Positions 32,345 to 45,451 of a stretch of DNA of 64,000 nucleotides are shown piece after piece. The notes under the pieces were generated by a model. It saw only the letters and a program-made list of their open reading frames with translations, searched no databases and was not told the origin of the DNA. Source of the DNA: Flaveria trinervia (lineage: Eukaryota > Streptophyta > Magnoliopsida > Asterales > Asteraceae); contig CM046443.1 of the NCBI GenBank assembly GCA_025506515.1, positions 27,227,551-27,291,550 on the forward strand, read 5' to 3'. Every line of letters starts with the position of its first letter. Within the stretch, counting starts at the first letter, position 1. The position numbers and the translations under genes were made by a program.

Positions 32345-34563
32345 TATAAGGCCACGTTCCCGGGACGCTCACAACTGGTCAATCATCGCACATAAAACTT
32401 ATAACTACATTAATTTTAATAAAACATTGCAGCGGAAACATTTAAACAACCATTTCATTATAAACACTTTGGCAAAATAATACAACGTTCATTACAAAAT
32501 ATCGTTTGTTCGCATTACAATGCAAAAATGTTATCATATCATAAAATTGATGCCATCCAAAACGAGCCAAGTAGCCACCCGTGCCATCCTCAGCAACAAT
32601 CACCTGCTAACTAGAAAATGCATAAAAAGTCAGTGTTGCTGAGGGAGTTCTAGTTTTACAAAAATATTATATTACCTTTCATTCATTAAACCATTTTCTT
32701 TACTATCGCACATGATCACACATCGTACGTACATCAAGGTAATAATTATTATCTTTAACATCATTTGTTTCGTACATATCGTACGTTTCGCACATTTCGT
32801 ACTTATCTACCTTTTCGTACATTTATTATCTTTCACTTATATCTAGGTCCTGGCATATGCTTAACCACCCTCTTGAGCACAAAGCTATATCATCTAGGGT
32901 TAAGCGACAAGGACCCTGTTTCGCACATGTTGCATGTATAGAGTAGTCACTAAGACTGACTCCCCTGTGTGTGTGAACTCTTACAGGTTAGCCAAAATCA
33001 CACGCTACATAACACACAGTAATTACCAAATCGCACATATTAGAGCAGTCACCAAGACTAACTCCTACTATGTGTATGACCCTTATGAGTTAGTCAAAAT
33101 CGCACGTACACACAGTTAAGCTAACAACTCTTAGTGAGCTGTGAACCTCCTTTCATTTGCTTGCAAGACTTTTCATTCATTCATTATGTTCCACTTTCAT
33201 TATCTTAAATCTTTCTTTTCATTAAGATAATATTTTACATTCAATATCACAATCACACCACGTAAAGTCACATCATAGTACGTAGTAAGGACCGTAAGAA
33301 AACATATCATACGTAAACATAACATTATCATGCATCATCATACAAAACATATACCATCACACATCATCATAAACATCATGCATCATAAACATCATGCATC
33401 GTACATTCACATACATATACATATGCACCACAAGCATAAGTCATCATAAAACATAACCGATCCTCCGCAGGACAGCGGGGGTTTGGGGGTGGTAGCCCCT
33501 GACAGTGGGGTCCTAGGGGCAGCAGCCCCTAGTGGGGTCCAAGGGGCAACGCCCCTGGCTGGGGTCATGTTTATTTAAAGTGTTTATTTAGTATGCATTT
33601 CCAGCTCCAAACTAGTTTAAAACCATTAAAATAGGGGATCTAGAACTCACCTGGACTCGATGAGTAGCTTCTTAATCAAGCTTTCAAAGCAAGGGTTGCA
33701 CTACACAGCCTGTAGATAAGTTAACACTCAAAAGGGTTAATCTCTACCTAATTTCGCTGCTAATTTTGCTGCTAATTTCGCTGCTAATTTCGCTGCATGA
33801 TCAGTAGTTTTGCTGCTAATTTCGCCAGCAATTTCGCTGTCATCTTCGCTGGCAGTTTCGCTGGCGTCTTCGCTGCTAGTTTTGTTGGCATCTTCGCTGC
33901 CAGTTTTGCCCAACTTTCATTGGATAACCATGTCTGCAAAACTATAGTTTCGCAAGAAGTTTTCATAGTTTCACTAGATGAATACATAATTTCGCTGGAT
34001 GAATACCCAATTTCGCAAAACGGACTGAAAATTACGAACCAACCCATTTTTGACCCAAAAGTTTAATCTTTTACACCCAAAACCTTGGTTTATCATCCAT
34101 GAAGCTATATCTAAGCTTTTTACATGTTTTCTTACACAAAAACGTGAGTTTTGGGCAAATCTTTGCAACTTTCAAAAACCCAAGCCCTAGAATTTGGGTT
34201 TACATCAAAATGAAAGATTAAATAATGTTTCTTACCTGGATTGTTGGTGTTTTCTTGTTGTTTGGATGCCCACAAACACCAATCTTCAATCTTATGATCA
34301 ACCGAGCCTTAAATCTTCAATTCTCTCCACTTTCTCTCTCTACACACTCTCTCTCTAGAATTTGGGTGTTTAGTTGTAAATGAGAGTTGCTCAAGATGAT
34401 CTGTTTATATATACCGGGCATTCTCGGGACGTTAAACTCGCTAAAACATATACCGCAAACTCTACTCGGTCCATACTCCATTACCCGCTTATTTTCTTTA
34501 AATAGTCCCGACTAGGCCTATTATTATTAATTGGCTCGTTTTGACTTTATTCGGGGCATTACA
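32345..34563 (-). mobile_element. Solo gypsy LTR H, 2.2 kb
   Basis: Minus-strand LTR from TGTAATGCCCCG to GGCCTTATA (terminal G changed to A), with TSD TTAAC (32340-32344 and 34564-34568) inside the E pol region. It is related to LTRs F and D (shared box ending ATAAAAGTCAG near 32620, 47440 and 58030). TATA-like TATATATAAA lies at 34404-34413 (minus). About 400 bp downstream is an array of TTTCGCTG motifs. No internal sequence is present, so it is a solo LTR left by LTR-LTR recombination. Confidence 0.85.
33749..34022. repeat. TTTCGCTG motif array in LTR H
   Basis: About 15 copies of TTTCGCTG(C/G) and near variants, spaced 8-20 bp, denser at 33750-33900 and thinning toward 34020. One plus-strand frame stays open and encodes an alanine/serine-rich repeat (SFAGVFAASF), but this follows from the repeat itself. 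The array occupies about the same position as the GGCGCATG arrays in related LTRs F and D. Confidence 0.8.
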
Positions 34564-34568
34564 TTAAC

Positions 34569-35930
34569 CGAGGAAGGGAAAGATGAAGATTTGGCATTTA
34601 ACGTATGGTCGCAACCACAGACAAAACTAAACAGCATGTGGTATTTCTTGAATCGACTTTGGATCCGAATCGTGACAATCTCAGACAGTTCATTATGAAC
34701 GAGGTCATCAAACCCGATATTCTATTTATCCTGCCTCCGATAAGATGTACATGGATCTGCGTGTTCAATATTGGGGGCCTGGGATGAAGAAAGATATAGC
34801 TTCTTATGTTTCAAAGTGCCTCACGTGTGCAAGGGTCAAAGTCGAACACCAACGACCGAGTGGTTTACTTGAACAACCCAAAATCCCTATGTGGAAATGG
34901 GAGCACATATCCATGGATTTTATAACTAAGTTACCTCGTACCCTCATGGCCATGATAGTATATGGGTGATTGTCGACCGTTTGACCAAAACGGCACATTT
35001 AATACCAATACGAGACACTTACAAAGTCTCAAGATTGGTTCGTATCTACATTGACGAAATTATGAGTCGTCATGGGTGCCATTGCACATCATATCCAACC
35101 AAGATGCTCGTTTCACTTCGTACTTTTGGTCGTCTATGCAAGAATTATTGGGTACTCAATTGGATCTAAACACTGCTTACCATCCTCAAATAGATAGTCA
35201 AACCGAGTGAACCATCCAAACCTTGGAGGATTTGCAACATCTTTGTGTCCTTGATTTTGGTGGTGACTGGGATATGCATTAATCGTTAGCGGAATTTTCG
35301 TATAATAATAGTTATCACTAAAATATCAAGATGGCACCATTCGAAGCACTTTATGTCGTAAGTGTCGTTCACCGATCTGCTAGAACGACATTAGTGAAAA
35401 CCTCATCACTGGTCCTGAACTCATACAAGAAACAACCGATAAAGTCTCTATAATCTGCAAGAACCCTGAAGTGGCAAGAAGTCGACAAAAGAGCTATGCC
35501 AATAAGCGACGCAAGCCATTGGAGTTCCAAGTTGGGTATATGGTTATTCTTAAGGTTTCACCATGGAAAGGTGTTGTTTGCTTTGGAAAGAATGGTAAAC
35601 TGGCTCCAAGATTTCTAGGACCCTTCAAAATCCTGAAAAGGATTGGGCAGGTGGCTTACAAACAGGAACTACCTTCCGACCTTAGTGGAGTTCATCCTGT
35701 GTTCCATGTCTCAAATTTGAGAAGGTGCTTGGATAATGGAAGTCTGCATGTTCCATTCGAAGACATCCAGATCGACGAGTCATTGCACTTTGTTGAAAAA
35801 ACCGTTGAAATTATGGATCGCATTATGAAGAAGACTAGAACCACAACTACCCCAATTGTCAAGGTTTGTGGGAGAATAAGCATTGAGCTGAATTTACTTG
35901 AGAAGAAGTACCCGCATTTGCTCGTATAGT
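34569..35930 (+). pseudogene. Gypsy integrase with C-terminal (chromo-type) region, broken (E)
   Basis: Zinc finger: the second His of HHCC is Tyr (YSIYPASDKMY), Cys pair CLTC present. The core has Asp in ISMDFITKLP; the second region (DARFTSYFW) is frameshifted; the Glu motif reads DSQTE followed by TGA. The C-terminal part is open for 152 codons from 35471 (RRKPLEFQVGYMVILKVSPW, PRFLGPFKILKRIGQVAYK, GVHPVFHVSNLRRCL), leading to a short KKYPHL tail. This layout is that of Tekay/Del-type chromoviruses, but the chromodomain is shortened. Confidence 0.85.
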
Positions 35931-35939
35931 TTCATTATT

Positions 35940-35974
35940 AATTTCGGGATGAAATTCTTTTAAGTTTATGAGAC
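35940..35974 (+). promoter_or_regulatory. Polypurine tract region (E), degraded
   Basis: ATTTCGGGATGAAATTC followed by a purine-poor stretch ending GAGAC directly before the 3' LTR. Related gypsy elements have this motif followed by a long G run; here the run is lost. Confidence 0.6.
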
Positions 35975-36112
35975 TGTGAAATCTCGTGCTTTTGTTAAAT
36001 AAAAGTTAACTTCGTTTATTCTTGTAAGGACCATTGTGGTCATTTATGGAATTTTATGGGCCTTTTATGTTTGATTCCTTTGTTAATTTACAAAATTAAT
36101 GAATTGTTATGC

Positions 36113-36154
<42 letters not shown>

Positions 36155-38361
36155 GTGAAATTATAAAAGTTAACAAGTTAGTTTAAGGATAAACTTAAAG
36201 TTGATAAAGGGGGCTAATTTGTCAATTAGAAAACTTAAAATAGAAGTTTTTTTACATAAAATTAGTTATTAAACCACAGGGGCCAAAGCTATAAATTTGA
36301 AAACTCAAACCTTTCTCCCCCTATTAACCCGCGTTTCCGGCAGTCGAGCTCCGACCGTCCTCCAGTCGAGCTCCGGCAACCCCAAACGGGTATATCGGTA
36401 CAAATTTGATCACCAAACCGCTCTAAAACGTTTCGTGTACATGTTTCGAACTAAAGTCACATTATAATTGTGGTTAAACACCGCTTACAAGTCGAATCAA
36501 ATGTGTAACCGAACTATAATCACTTCACATAGCTGTTCTTGCCTTAAACAACAATAATAATGCAATTAATTCCACCAGATCGAACATCTATCTACCTCTA
36601 ATCAAACACAACTCTCAATTTCACCTGAAACAAATCCTAACATCGAATTCGAACACCCCTTCATCGCGGCTCTGCAGCACCATCGAAACTCAATCCTCGA
36701 ATGATTTAAACCAGAATTCACATAGGGCTTTGCATCAAGATCATCATTTGAAGATATCCACAAGTGCAATTTGATTATCTTTGGAGATTGCTCATCAAAC
36801 GAATGCCTTAGGCTGTGCTTGTTCTTCAATTGTTCTTGATAAAATGTCAAATCAAACCGGGTAATTGAACACGTCTAACCACTCATCTATACATGGGGAA
36901 CAAAGCCCCATGATTTCAGTCGCTCACAAAACCAAATTGAACTTCGATTTGGATCAAGAACGTTCTAGGGTTTATAAGGATTTGGGGATTTTGCTTGTTT
37001 TATGTTTTAAAGACTTGAAAGCAAGTTAAACCAAGGCCTCGGCCTGGTTCACTGATTAAGTCACTACCCCAACAATCATGAGGTTCTAGGTTCGAAATCG
37101 GGCACCCCCATGTATTTTTTAAGGCTTTTTAGCCCTCAAATTAACTATAGAAAAATTTTAATAAATGTAAAAATAGTTCTTATAAACTTTAAATATTTTT
37201 ATAGACACCAAATGAATTTCTGAATTTTTATTAAATTTAAATAATTAAATAACTTTTAATAAAAACTTTTAACAAATGTTATTCTTGGTTTATTCCTATA
37301 TTTCAAATAATAAATAATAAATTAGCATAGGTCCAAATGTACCTTTTTAAATCATGATCATTTTAAAGTGTATATTTAAATTTTAAATTTAAATCTTAAT
37401 AGTTGTTACAATTGGCTTAATTTCATTTTTCTAATAAAATATAAGGGATAAATTTCTTTATTTAGTGTACTTACAAAAAAATCCCCAAAATTCCACTCAA
37501 AACCCTAGCTCTCGGTAAAACATTAAACTTATTATGGTTAAGCTTAAATCTTGTAAAAATATATATTTAGGTACCTTGTGAGGGATTACGTTGGAACGGT
37601 GACTATTATTTTCTTATTAATCATCAATTATATGTTTATTGATCATGTGAGTATTTCCATACCCCTTTTGCTTATTTTTTCACTTTGGGTTGAAATGTTA
37701 CCTTATGACTATTGCACCTGTAAACTAGTTTGAATCTTGTAAACACTTAGGCAATTCACCTTGTTTGTTGTGGTTAGTTGAACTTTAGTAATTACCATGT
37801 GTTAACTATTATATGTAAAATCATTAACTATTGTTAGTATGGTGATGTCATAGATCTACGGGCCTGACAAGCCTGCTTGGTTAATCCAGGTACACTTAGC
37901 TAATCATATAATCTTGTAAACGTGTAATCTTGTAAACGTGTAATCTTGTAAACTTTCAAGGTTTGATTGTTACATTTGTCACACATCCCTAGTTACTTTG
38001 ATCACTAACTTATGACATGAATTGTCATCTTTTATATATGTATGTATGTATGAAAACTATGGAAATCTCACCAACGTTATGTTGACCTTTTTATTTTTTA
38101 ACATGTTTCAGGAAACGCACAAGTTTGATGTCTTCTTTGAAGTTTATCCACATCTAGGATTGGACCTAGTTTAATAAACGAATTGTCTTGGATTATTTAC
38201 ATCTTATGTTATGTCTATTTTCATATTTGAGACTTATATTTGTAATGTTACGTTTGAAACTTGTGATTATAATATTTGGATTAAATAATAGCGTTATGTG
38301 GTTGTGAACAATCTTAACCCTCACATCTCGACGATTCCACCATCAAGGTTGGGGTGTGACG
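35975..38361 (+). repeat. 3' LTR of gypsy E
   Basis: 2,387 bp from TGTGAAATCTCG to GGGGTGTGACG (final A changed to G), followed by the TSD GTGAC. It aligns with the 5' LTR at 3421-5706 and shows the missing end. It contains the (AAT)n tract (36113-36152), the decayed tRNA-like segment (37040-37105) and a repeated AATCTTGTAAACGTGT unit near 37910-37950 with one more copy than the 5' LTR. Confidence 0.9.
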
Positions 38362-40139
38362 GTGACAGTGATCATGAATTCGTGGATGTTGATAACCACT
38401 CAATTGAAGACAACATCAATGATGTCACAAACCCATTGGATCAAGTTTCTCTTGATAAGTGTGTTGATGTGGTGGGAGAAACCTTAATGCCAGATCTAAA
38501 TTTCTCTAATTTAGATCTCTCTAACCAATTTGTTGTGATCCCTCAGCTAAGGATCCATAAGTCTCATCCTATCACAAACATCATTGGAGATGTTGACTCA
38601 GGGGTAAAAACAAGAGGACAAACCCATGATGCAAATGTTTGTCTTAATTCTTGTTTCTTATTCTAGATAGAGCCTAAGAAAACTGATAAGGCTTTAAAAG
38701 ATGGAAGTTGGGTTGAAGCTATGCAGGAGGAGCTGCTTCAATTCAAAAGGCAAAAGATTTGGAACCTATGACCTCTTCATCAAGGGAAGACTACTATAGG
38801 ACCAAATGGGTGTTTAGGAATAAAAAGGATGATAAAGGACTTGTCATCAAAAACAAGGTTAGACTAGTTGTGCAAGACTAGAAGCTGTTAGGATACTCTT
38901 AGCTTTTGTTGCATCCAAGAATTTCAAGGTCTACCAACTTCATGTCAAGTGTGCTTTTCTTTATGGGGTGATTGATAAAGAGGTGTACGCCAATAAACCA
39001 CATGGGTTTGTAGTAACTGATCATCCTAATTATGTCTGCAAGCTTGATAAAGCTCTTTATAGGTTGCACCAAGGAAGTGGTATGAGACTCTATCTCAGTA
39101 TCTTTGTCAGCATGGTTACAGAAGGGGTAGTATAGATGGAACTCTCTTCATCAAAGGAATAGAAAATGACTTAATGCTAGTTCAAGTACATGTAGATGAC
39201 ATTATCTTTAGGTTAACTAATCCAAAGCTCTACAAAGACTTTGAGAAGCTGATGAAGGATAGATTTGAAACGAGTGCCATGGGGAAACTCAATTTCTTTC
39301 TAGGAATTCAAGTGAAGCAAGTTGAAGGTGGCATCTTCATAAGTCAGTCAAAGTACGTTTAGGACATACTTAAAAGATTCAACATGACTAATTGTAAGGT
39401 TGCTAAGACACCCATAGCAAGAAACTACTCCCTTGGACCTGATCTTAAGGGGAAGTGTGTAGATGAACATCTCTACAAGGCTATGATCAGGTCTCTTATG
39501 TACCTCACAGCTAGCAGACCTGATATCATGTTTGCCATATGTATTTGCGCAAGATATCAAGCTAACCCAAAGATGTCACACCTAATCACTATCAAGATAA
39601 TTTTAAGATATCTCAAAGGTGCCTCAACTCTTGGCCTTCGGTATCCAAAGAATTCTGACTTCAATTTCTATGCATATACAGATAGTGACTATGGTAGCTA
39701 CAATATGACTGCAAAGATTACATCATGGGGATGTTAGTTCCTTGGTGGAAGGGTTGTCTCATGGCAACGGAAGAAGCAATCCTATGTCTCTAGATCAACT
39801 TCTGAAGCTCAATACATTGCTACTGCAAGCTGCTATGCTCAAGTGCTTTGGATTCAGAATCAGATGCTAGATTATGGATTCAATTTCAAGGAGACTCCTA
39901 TTCACATAGACAACAACAATGCTATCTCTATCACAGAGACTCTTGTGTAGCACTCAAGGACAAAACATATCAATATTAGGTATCATTTGATTAGAGATAA
40001 CATTGAGAAGGAATTAATCAAACTAGTAAAAGTTAACACAAATAAACATATGTTGATCTATTTACCAAAGCTTTTGATGAGCAGAGATTTAAATATCTTG
40101 TTTAAGCTATTGGGATAATTAACTTTGAGTATATTTTCT
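38362..40139 (+). pseudogene. Copia linker, reverse transcriptase and RNase H, broken (element B, part 2)
   Basis: Continues the linker interrupted at 3420 (GDSDHEFVDVDNHSIEDNIND). The RT has many indels between 38700 and 39110; the catalytic motif reads HVDD (39189-39200), Tyr changed to His. RNase H from 39384 (CVDEHLYKAMIRSLMYLTASRPD, YPKNSDFNFYAYTDSDYG) breaks at about 39737. It is clearly the most decayed pol of the family, as expected for the oldest layer. Confidence 0.85.
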
Positions 40140-40828
40140 TAAAAACTTAATCATATTATTTCTAATATTTATGTGTCCTAAGTTGTCTATTTTTATCATC
40201 TTCATATGCCCTTGTCTATTCTGGAAGAAAAATCTTTTTAGAAGACATTCCTTAGATTTTTGAAAATTTTGATCCTTTAACCTTTGGAAGAAATGAAATT
40301 ACCGTTGAAAGAAATTTAAGTCTTCAAAACAAATACTACTTAACAAAATTTACCTTCGGAAGAAATTTCTATAATATCTTCTGAAGCTTAACTTTTTTCT
40401 TAAATATTTGTATGTTTTAAAGAACAATTTTCCCCCGAAATCAATTCACTCTCAGAAGTTTTATTAAAACTTCCAAGTATTAATCTCTTCCAAAGCAAAA
40501 TTTTCTAAAATCTTTGGAATATCTTCTGAAGTCATTTTGGCTTTGAAGATTTTTATCAAAATTTCAAAGTAAAACTACCTTCGGAAGATTTTAGTCTTCC
40601 AAGAAAACTAACTTTTGGGCAAAAGAAAATTGTTTTTTTAGAGGTAGGACTGACATTCGGATTTCAAAGTTTATCCTCTTTCATTAACTTTGTCTAAGAT
40701 TCATTTCATATATATACCCAACGGTTTCCCCTTCTTTCACTCTCTTCTTCCTCTGTACTTTTGCAAAACCTAAATTCACCCAGAAACCACCTTTGTTCTT
40801 CATTTTCTTTATCCTTAAGCTTTCTCAA
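40140..40828. repeat. Palindrome-rich spacer (element B)
   Basis: Counterpart of the C2 and C3 spacers. CTTCGGAAG-type motifs are present but mostly mutated, often by C to T at the central CG (for example CTTTGGAAG, CTTCTGAAG), which fits decay of methylated CpG. Confidence 0.65.
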
Positions 40829-42268
40829 ATGGCCAGCCTAAATTGTAGAAACGACCCTGATTTCTCCATGCAACTTCATAGACAACATAATCATGTTGCT
40901 CTGCTAAACTCTAAGAAAGATCCTAGTTTCTCAGAGGTTTGTCATTTTCTTGCTCTGTCAAACTACTTCACCTCCTTAACTATTGGTCCTTTTCTCTATG
41001 AGGATCATCTGCTTGAGTTCGGGAAGACCTGTCAAGAGGATATCCTGGATGGGAAGAAGCACTATCTAGTATAGTGCAGGGGAGAACAAACTTCATCACT
41101 CTAGCCATCATCAACAATCATCTTTAGCTGGATGACGAGGAAGGTGAATTGTTCTTCCCAAAGGAAGCTGTTAACCACTCCTTTCAGCAGATAGGCTATG
41201 AGGGAGATATGTCTGTAAAGATCTTCAGGAAAGGGAAGGTCTCATCCTAGTGGAAGTACTTACTGCATGTGGTCATCCACAGCTTGTCCAATAAGCATGG
41301 GGGTGGGACCAGATTCCTAAGGATCTCTCCTTCATAGTGCATGGAATGGTTCAAGGGGTCAAGCTTAGGTACTCTTAATTTGTCTACACAAATTTACTTG
41401 CAAACTTGGGCTCCTTAGAGTATTATATGTTTCCTAGATATGTTCTATACATTCTTAATTATGAACTAGGCTCACAATTGAGGAAATAGGTAATATTCTT
41501 AAATTGGGACAGATGAAGCCTGACATCTTTAAAATCATGAAGAAGCCAACTGTTGGCTTCTGTGGGGTAGAAACAACCCTTGTCCCAAAAATGTTAGAGC
41601 TCATTGCTCAAGGTGACAACCTAGCAATACAATCTAGTGTTGAACCCACACCTTCTACCTCTCAACCACCCAAACAGCCTCAAATCACCCTCACCTACCA
41701 AAGAAAATCTAAACAAACCCACCCCTGCATTAGCTATTCAGCTTATGCAAGCCCCCATATCACTACCCATACAGGAATAAATGGATACTGAAGCTCCCAC
41801 TTCCCTGAGGATCAAACCACTCCTATCTCATCAAGAATCAGTGTTGAGGTTCCTCATGCTTAGCCTAATGAGCTCATTAGCCCTAGCCTTAAGCCTTCAC
41901 TTTGAGTCTCAACACTCAAGTGAACAACCTTCAAGGGAAAGTTACCATCCCTATCCTCTAGATCTTAACCAAACCATTCCTAACCTTGAATTTTATGATG
42001 ATGAAAACATGGGATTCAGTAAGTACCATGAGTCTCTCTATTCCTCCCATACTCAAAGAGAGATGAGTGCTCATGCCTCTCCCCTATCTAGCCCATATCA
42101 TCTACCTACCACTGAGATGGATCTCCCTGAACATGTTCAGGAGGTCCATATGGAATAGGCTCTTACTTCTGCAAGTGATTAAATCATTAAGACCTCAACC
42201 ATGGAAACTTAGCCCATTTACACGTCACTTGAAGTGGTGATCAGGGGAAATCCAGTAGCCAAGGACAT
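40829..42268 (+). pseudogene. Extra 3' ORF, first part (element B), broken
   Basis: ATG at 40829: MASLNCRNDPDFSMQLHRQH, aligning with C3 and C2. Stops from about 41074; conserved islands continue (AVNHSFQQIGYEGD equivalent, PDIFKIMKKPTVGF from 41504, PTPSTSQPPKQPQITLTYQRKSK). Interrupted at 42269 by solo LTR J. It shows that the extra ORF was present in the common ancestor of B and the C elements. Confidence 0.75.
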
Positions 42269-43136
42269 TGCAGGATCGGTTTATGTCACTTAACACTTGG
42301 TTTTTCTCTCAAACTCGCTTATACTACACTCGGATCAGATGAAGCAGAGTCTCTCTTAAGAGTTGATAATAATATAATATGTAACAATAAACACAAGAAG
42401 ATAATTTTCAAGGTACTTGTATATATTACTTCTCAACTCAAAAGTATTACAAGACTTTTACAAGCATATTACATGAGTTACAATGAGAAACTATATAATA
42501 CTACCTACAATCGGATATACTTTGATACCAGCTGGAATCCTCTAACTAAAGCAAATACTACAAAGCTATAGTTTAAGGTATCTTAGATAATGTCTTATCT
42601 AAGATATGATGGTCATGACATGTCCATAACTTACCTTTTGTCACCAACTAAAGTTGGAAACTGTGCTAACTAATAAAGGTGAATAGTGGAATAAATTATG
42701 GTTAACTACATGGCTTTTGAGAAAATGCCATGCAGTATATCAAAGGTCTACAGTGTAGTGTCAGAGACACCATACTTATGTCCACTGGTTCATAGTAGTG
42801 TCTTCCGAAGGGTAGTTGGCTTCGGAAGAACAAGTTCTTCCGAAGCCACTTATACTTCAGAAGAGGCTACTTCTTCCGAGGCTTGAGGACTTCTTCTTTT
42901 CTTCATACTTTGGAAATTGACTTTTGATCTTTTCTTTTCAGACTTGATCTTTGGAAGTGAACACTATGACTTCGGAAGTAGAGTTTGTATTCGAAAGTTA
43001 ATCTTGCACTCTGCTTCGGAAGAACTCTATTTCCTTCGGAAGTTCCACACTTAGCTTCGGAAGTCTTTTACTAGATGCACCAAAATAGTCTAAGTGATTT
43101 GGTTTTGGTTGCACCATCCTTCTTCTTGATCCAACA
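42269..43136 (-). mobile_element. Solo LTR J, C-related family
   Basis: 868 bp, minus strand, TGTTGGATC to CCGATCCTGCA, with TSD GACAT (42264-42268 and 43137-43141). The last bases match the C-family LTR end (GATCCTGCA), and it carries its own dense CTTCGGAAG array at 42795-43070, but most of its body differs from C LTRs, so it is a sister subfamily. Confidence 0.85.
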
Positions 43137-45451
43137 GACATGATGTTGGTGGTGAGAGTGAGGACTTTGGTCAAATTCTGTCATCCCCCAATGATTCTTC
43201 TGATAAAGATGAGGGGAATCTGAGACTAAAAGTGCAAAGACTATAAAAAACATGCACCTACCTAGTCTAAGGTTAGTTACTTGGAAACTCAGGTAACTAC
43301 CTTACTAAATAGGGTCAATGATTAGCAACTTGAGATATCTTATCTCAGGGAACAACTAGTTGGGAGACCTATAAGTAGAGCTCATCTAGGAACACAAGAA
43401 CTTGTGGATATGATTGGTCTAACTCATAGCTCACCTATACAAGAGGGTGATGCTACCAAAAAGGGGGAGAAAGTCATAGCAATCATAGAACCTGGGAGTT
43501 CTTTATAGAGTATGGACATTGAGGACTCACCATCCTCACTTGCAATTGTCCATACTCAACAACTTTCTCAAGTTCACATTGATGTGGACTCTCTAGACTC
43601 TCTCATTCAGAGTCTCTTTGAGAAAGGTATTCCAAGGGCTATGTCATCCCCACCCCAAGGAACTTCAAAATACATAATTGGATGGAGGTATGATGCTGAT
43701 AGAAGAGCCCTAATTCTTCAAAGAGTTCAAGGGCAGCAAGAAGTCTTCAACTTTCAGAACTTGAACTACTATGAAGGTCTTGACTTGATCACATGCCACT
43801 TGTCAATCCATGCCAATCTAGGCAAGTTGGCAAGCTAGCTTAAAGGATTCAAGATAGGATTACTGAAGTGTTCAGCCAAAGAAGAAGACAAAGGTAATCA
43901 GGTAATGTCATTGGTCAACTAGATGTTCAGGCAGACCCTTAGATTAGCTTCAAAGAGAAAACCTTGACTAAAAGCCCAGTGATAGAGCCCTATCAATCCT
44001 ACAACTACTTTATCAATTCATTCCCTCAGTGAGACACTTGCTGGTGAAGGTGTATCATAACCTCTCTTTGCCCAAAGCATGGATGTTACTCCAAGAATGA
44101 AGGCCAAAGCTCTCTACACCCTAAGTCATAAAGGTCTGTGAGTGACAAAAGGAAAAGAAAATTTACTCCTGAGGAGATTGAGGAGGAGAGAGAGAGAGAG
44201 AGAGAGAGGAAGAGGAATCTCAGGGGAGATAGTTCCATTGGGTCTTCAGGATACATGCAAGCTGCAATCAGGGTTGCCCTAGACCAAAAACTCAAAATAA
44301 TGAGTTAAGGGCAGTTAGGATTACTTACTTACAGACAAGAAACTATGATATTGATCAAATCATCTCTCTCCCCTTAAAGGAACTAAATGAACTAGAAGAC
44401 ATGGAAATGTCTAGAGAGAGGAATGAAGCAGAGGATGCAAGATTGCTCCTTCAGATTAAAGAAGAAAAAAGAAAAAAGAGACTCTACAAATATGTTCCCT
44501 CTCTCTCTCCAGTTCAAGAAAGTCTTGTGCAAGACACTACAGCTACACAATAACCTCAGGTATTTAAAGAAACTGACAGGAAAAAACATGATATCTACAT
44601 GAGTGCCACAAGTCTCTACCAGGCAGCTACACTTCTTACCCTGTCCTTTGAGTACATTGAGTTTAAGTATCTCAAACAGCTTGAACTTCAAGTCCTCAAA
44701 GAACAAAAGGCTAAAAAGAGGAAGATGAGGGAAGAAGCAGCCAAAACAAGAGCCATCATCCAGAAAAGTCAAAAGAAATCTGATGATAGGCAAAGGATGG
44801 TGAGCTTCTTGAAGCTGTATGTATTCTCTAGAAGGAGACTTGGCCCAATGTCTCTATCCACCATAGATGAGCACATAAGGGTGATCAAGCAGAAGATTAA
44901 AAGAGGAGAGCTTATTGATTTACACTCCCTACCAATTCAAGCCCTTTAAGAAGTAGAGGTTAAGGTTGAACCTTTTGAGACAACACAACCTGGACTCCTG
45001 CTGAGTCTCAGCAAGCTTCATATATTGATCCACAACAGGGTCAAACTTCCTCTCCTTCTAAACCTATAAGGGAGGTAGACCCAATTGAGAAAGACAAGAC
45101 TGAAGAACAAGGTGTTGTAGGCCAGTCTCAGTTGAAGAGTTCAAAGAGGAGGAAAAGGACAGCCTCTAAACCCAAGTCAAAGAAGAAGAAGAAGAAGAAG
45201 AAGACACAGTCATTCACCTCCAGACCTCAAGATTAGTCAAAACATCTTGAGGAAGTGCAACAAGGAAGCTCAACCAACTCTAATTAAAGCAGCTCCTCTT
45301 GCATCAGAAAGACCCATCTTGTCATGGACTTACTCCACTTATCTAGAAAGATGGCATGTAATCAGAGATCAAGTTATTAAAGATGTCTACACATGGCAGG
45401 ACATGTTTGATCTACCTTTACATGATATCTTTGAGATGAGAAGATACTATG
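43137..45451 (+). pseudogene. Extra 3' ORF, middle part (element B), broken
   Basis: Resumes after J with the acidic region (GGESEDFGQILSSPNDSS) and reads HIDVDSLDSLIQSLFEKGIPRA (43512-43838) and a 116-codon frame at 44599 (YLKQLELQVLKEQKAKKRKMRE ... GELIDLHSLP) that is strongly helical and charged. A poly-Lys stretch lies at 45180-45202. From 45247 the C-terminal domain reads LSWTYSTYLERWHVIRDQV up to MRRYYV, where solo LTR F is inserted. Confidence 0.75.

Larger units (their letters stand above)
3421..38361 (+). mobile_element. Gypsy element E (Tekay/chromovirus-like) with nested insertions
   Basis: Ty3/gypsy retrotransposon, plus strand, bounded by two related LTRs (3421-5706 and 35975-38361) and a 5 bp TSD GTGAC (3416-3420 and 38362-38366). 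Only reverse transcriptase, RNase H and integrase survive (30844-35930); the end of the 5' LTR, the PBS, gag and protease are gone. Nested inside are C1, C3 and C2, LTR block I, and solo LTR H. The integrase C-terminus and the end of the internal region look like the Tekay (Del) chromovirus group; that placement is by eye. Confidence 0.8.

Noticed and set aside
33784..34066. Ala/Lys- or Ala/Ser-rich frames in LTR H as a gene
   Set aside because: They arise from the TTTCGCTG motif array inside a solo LTR.
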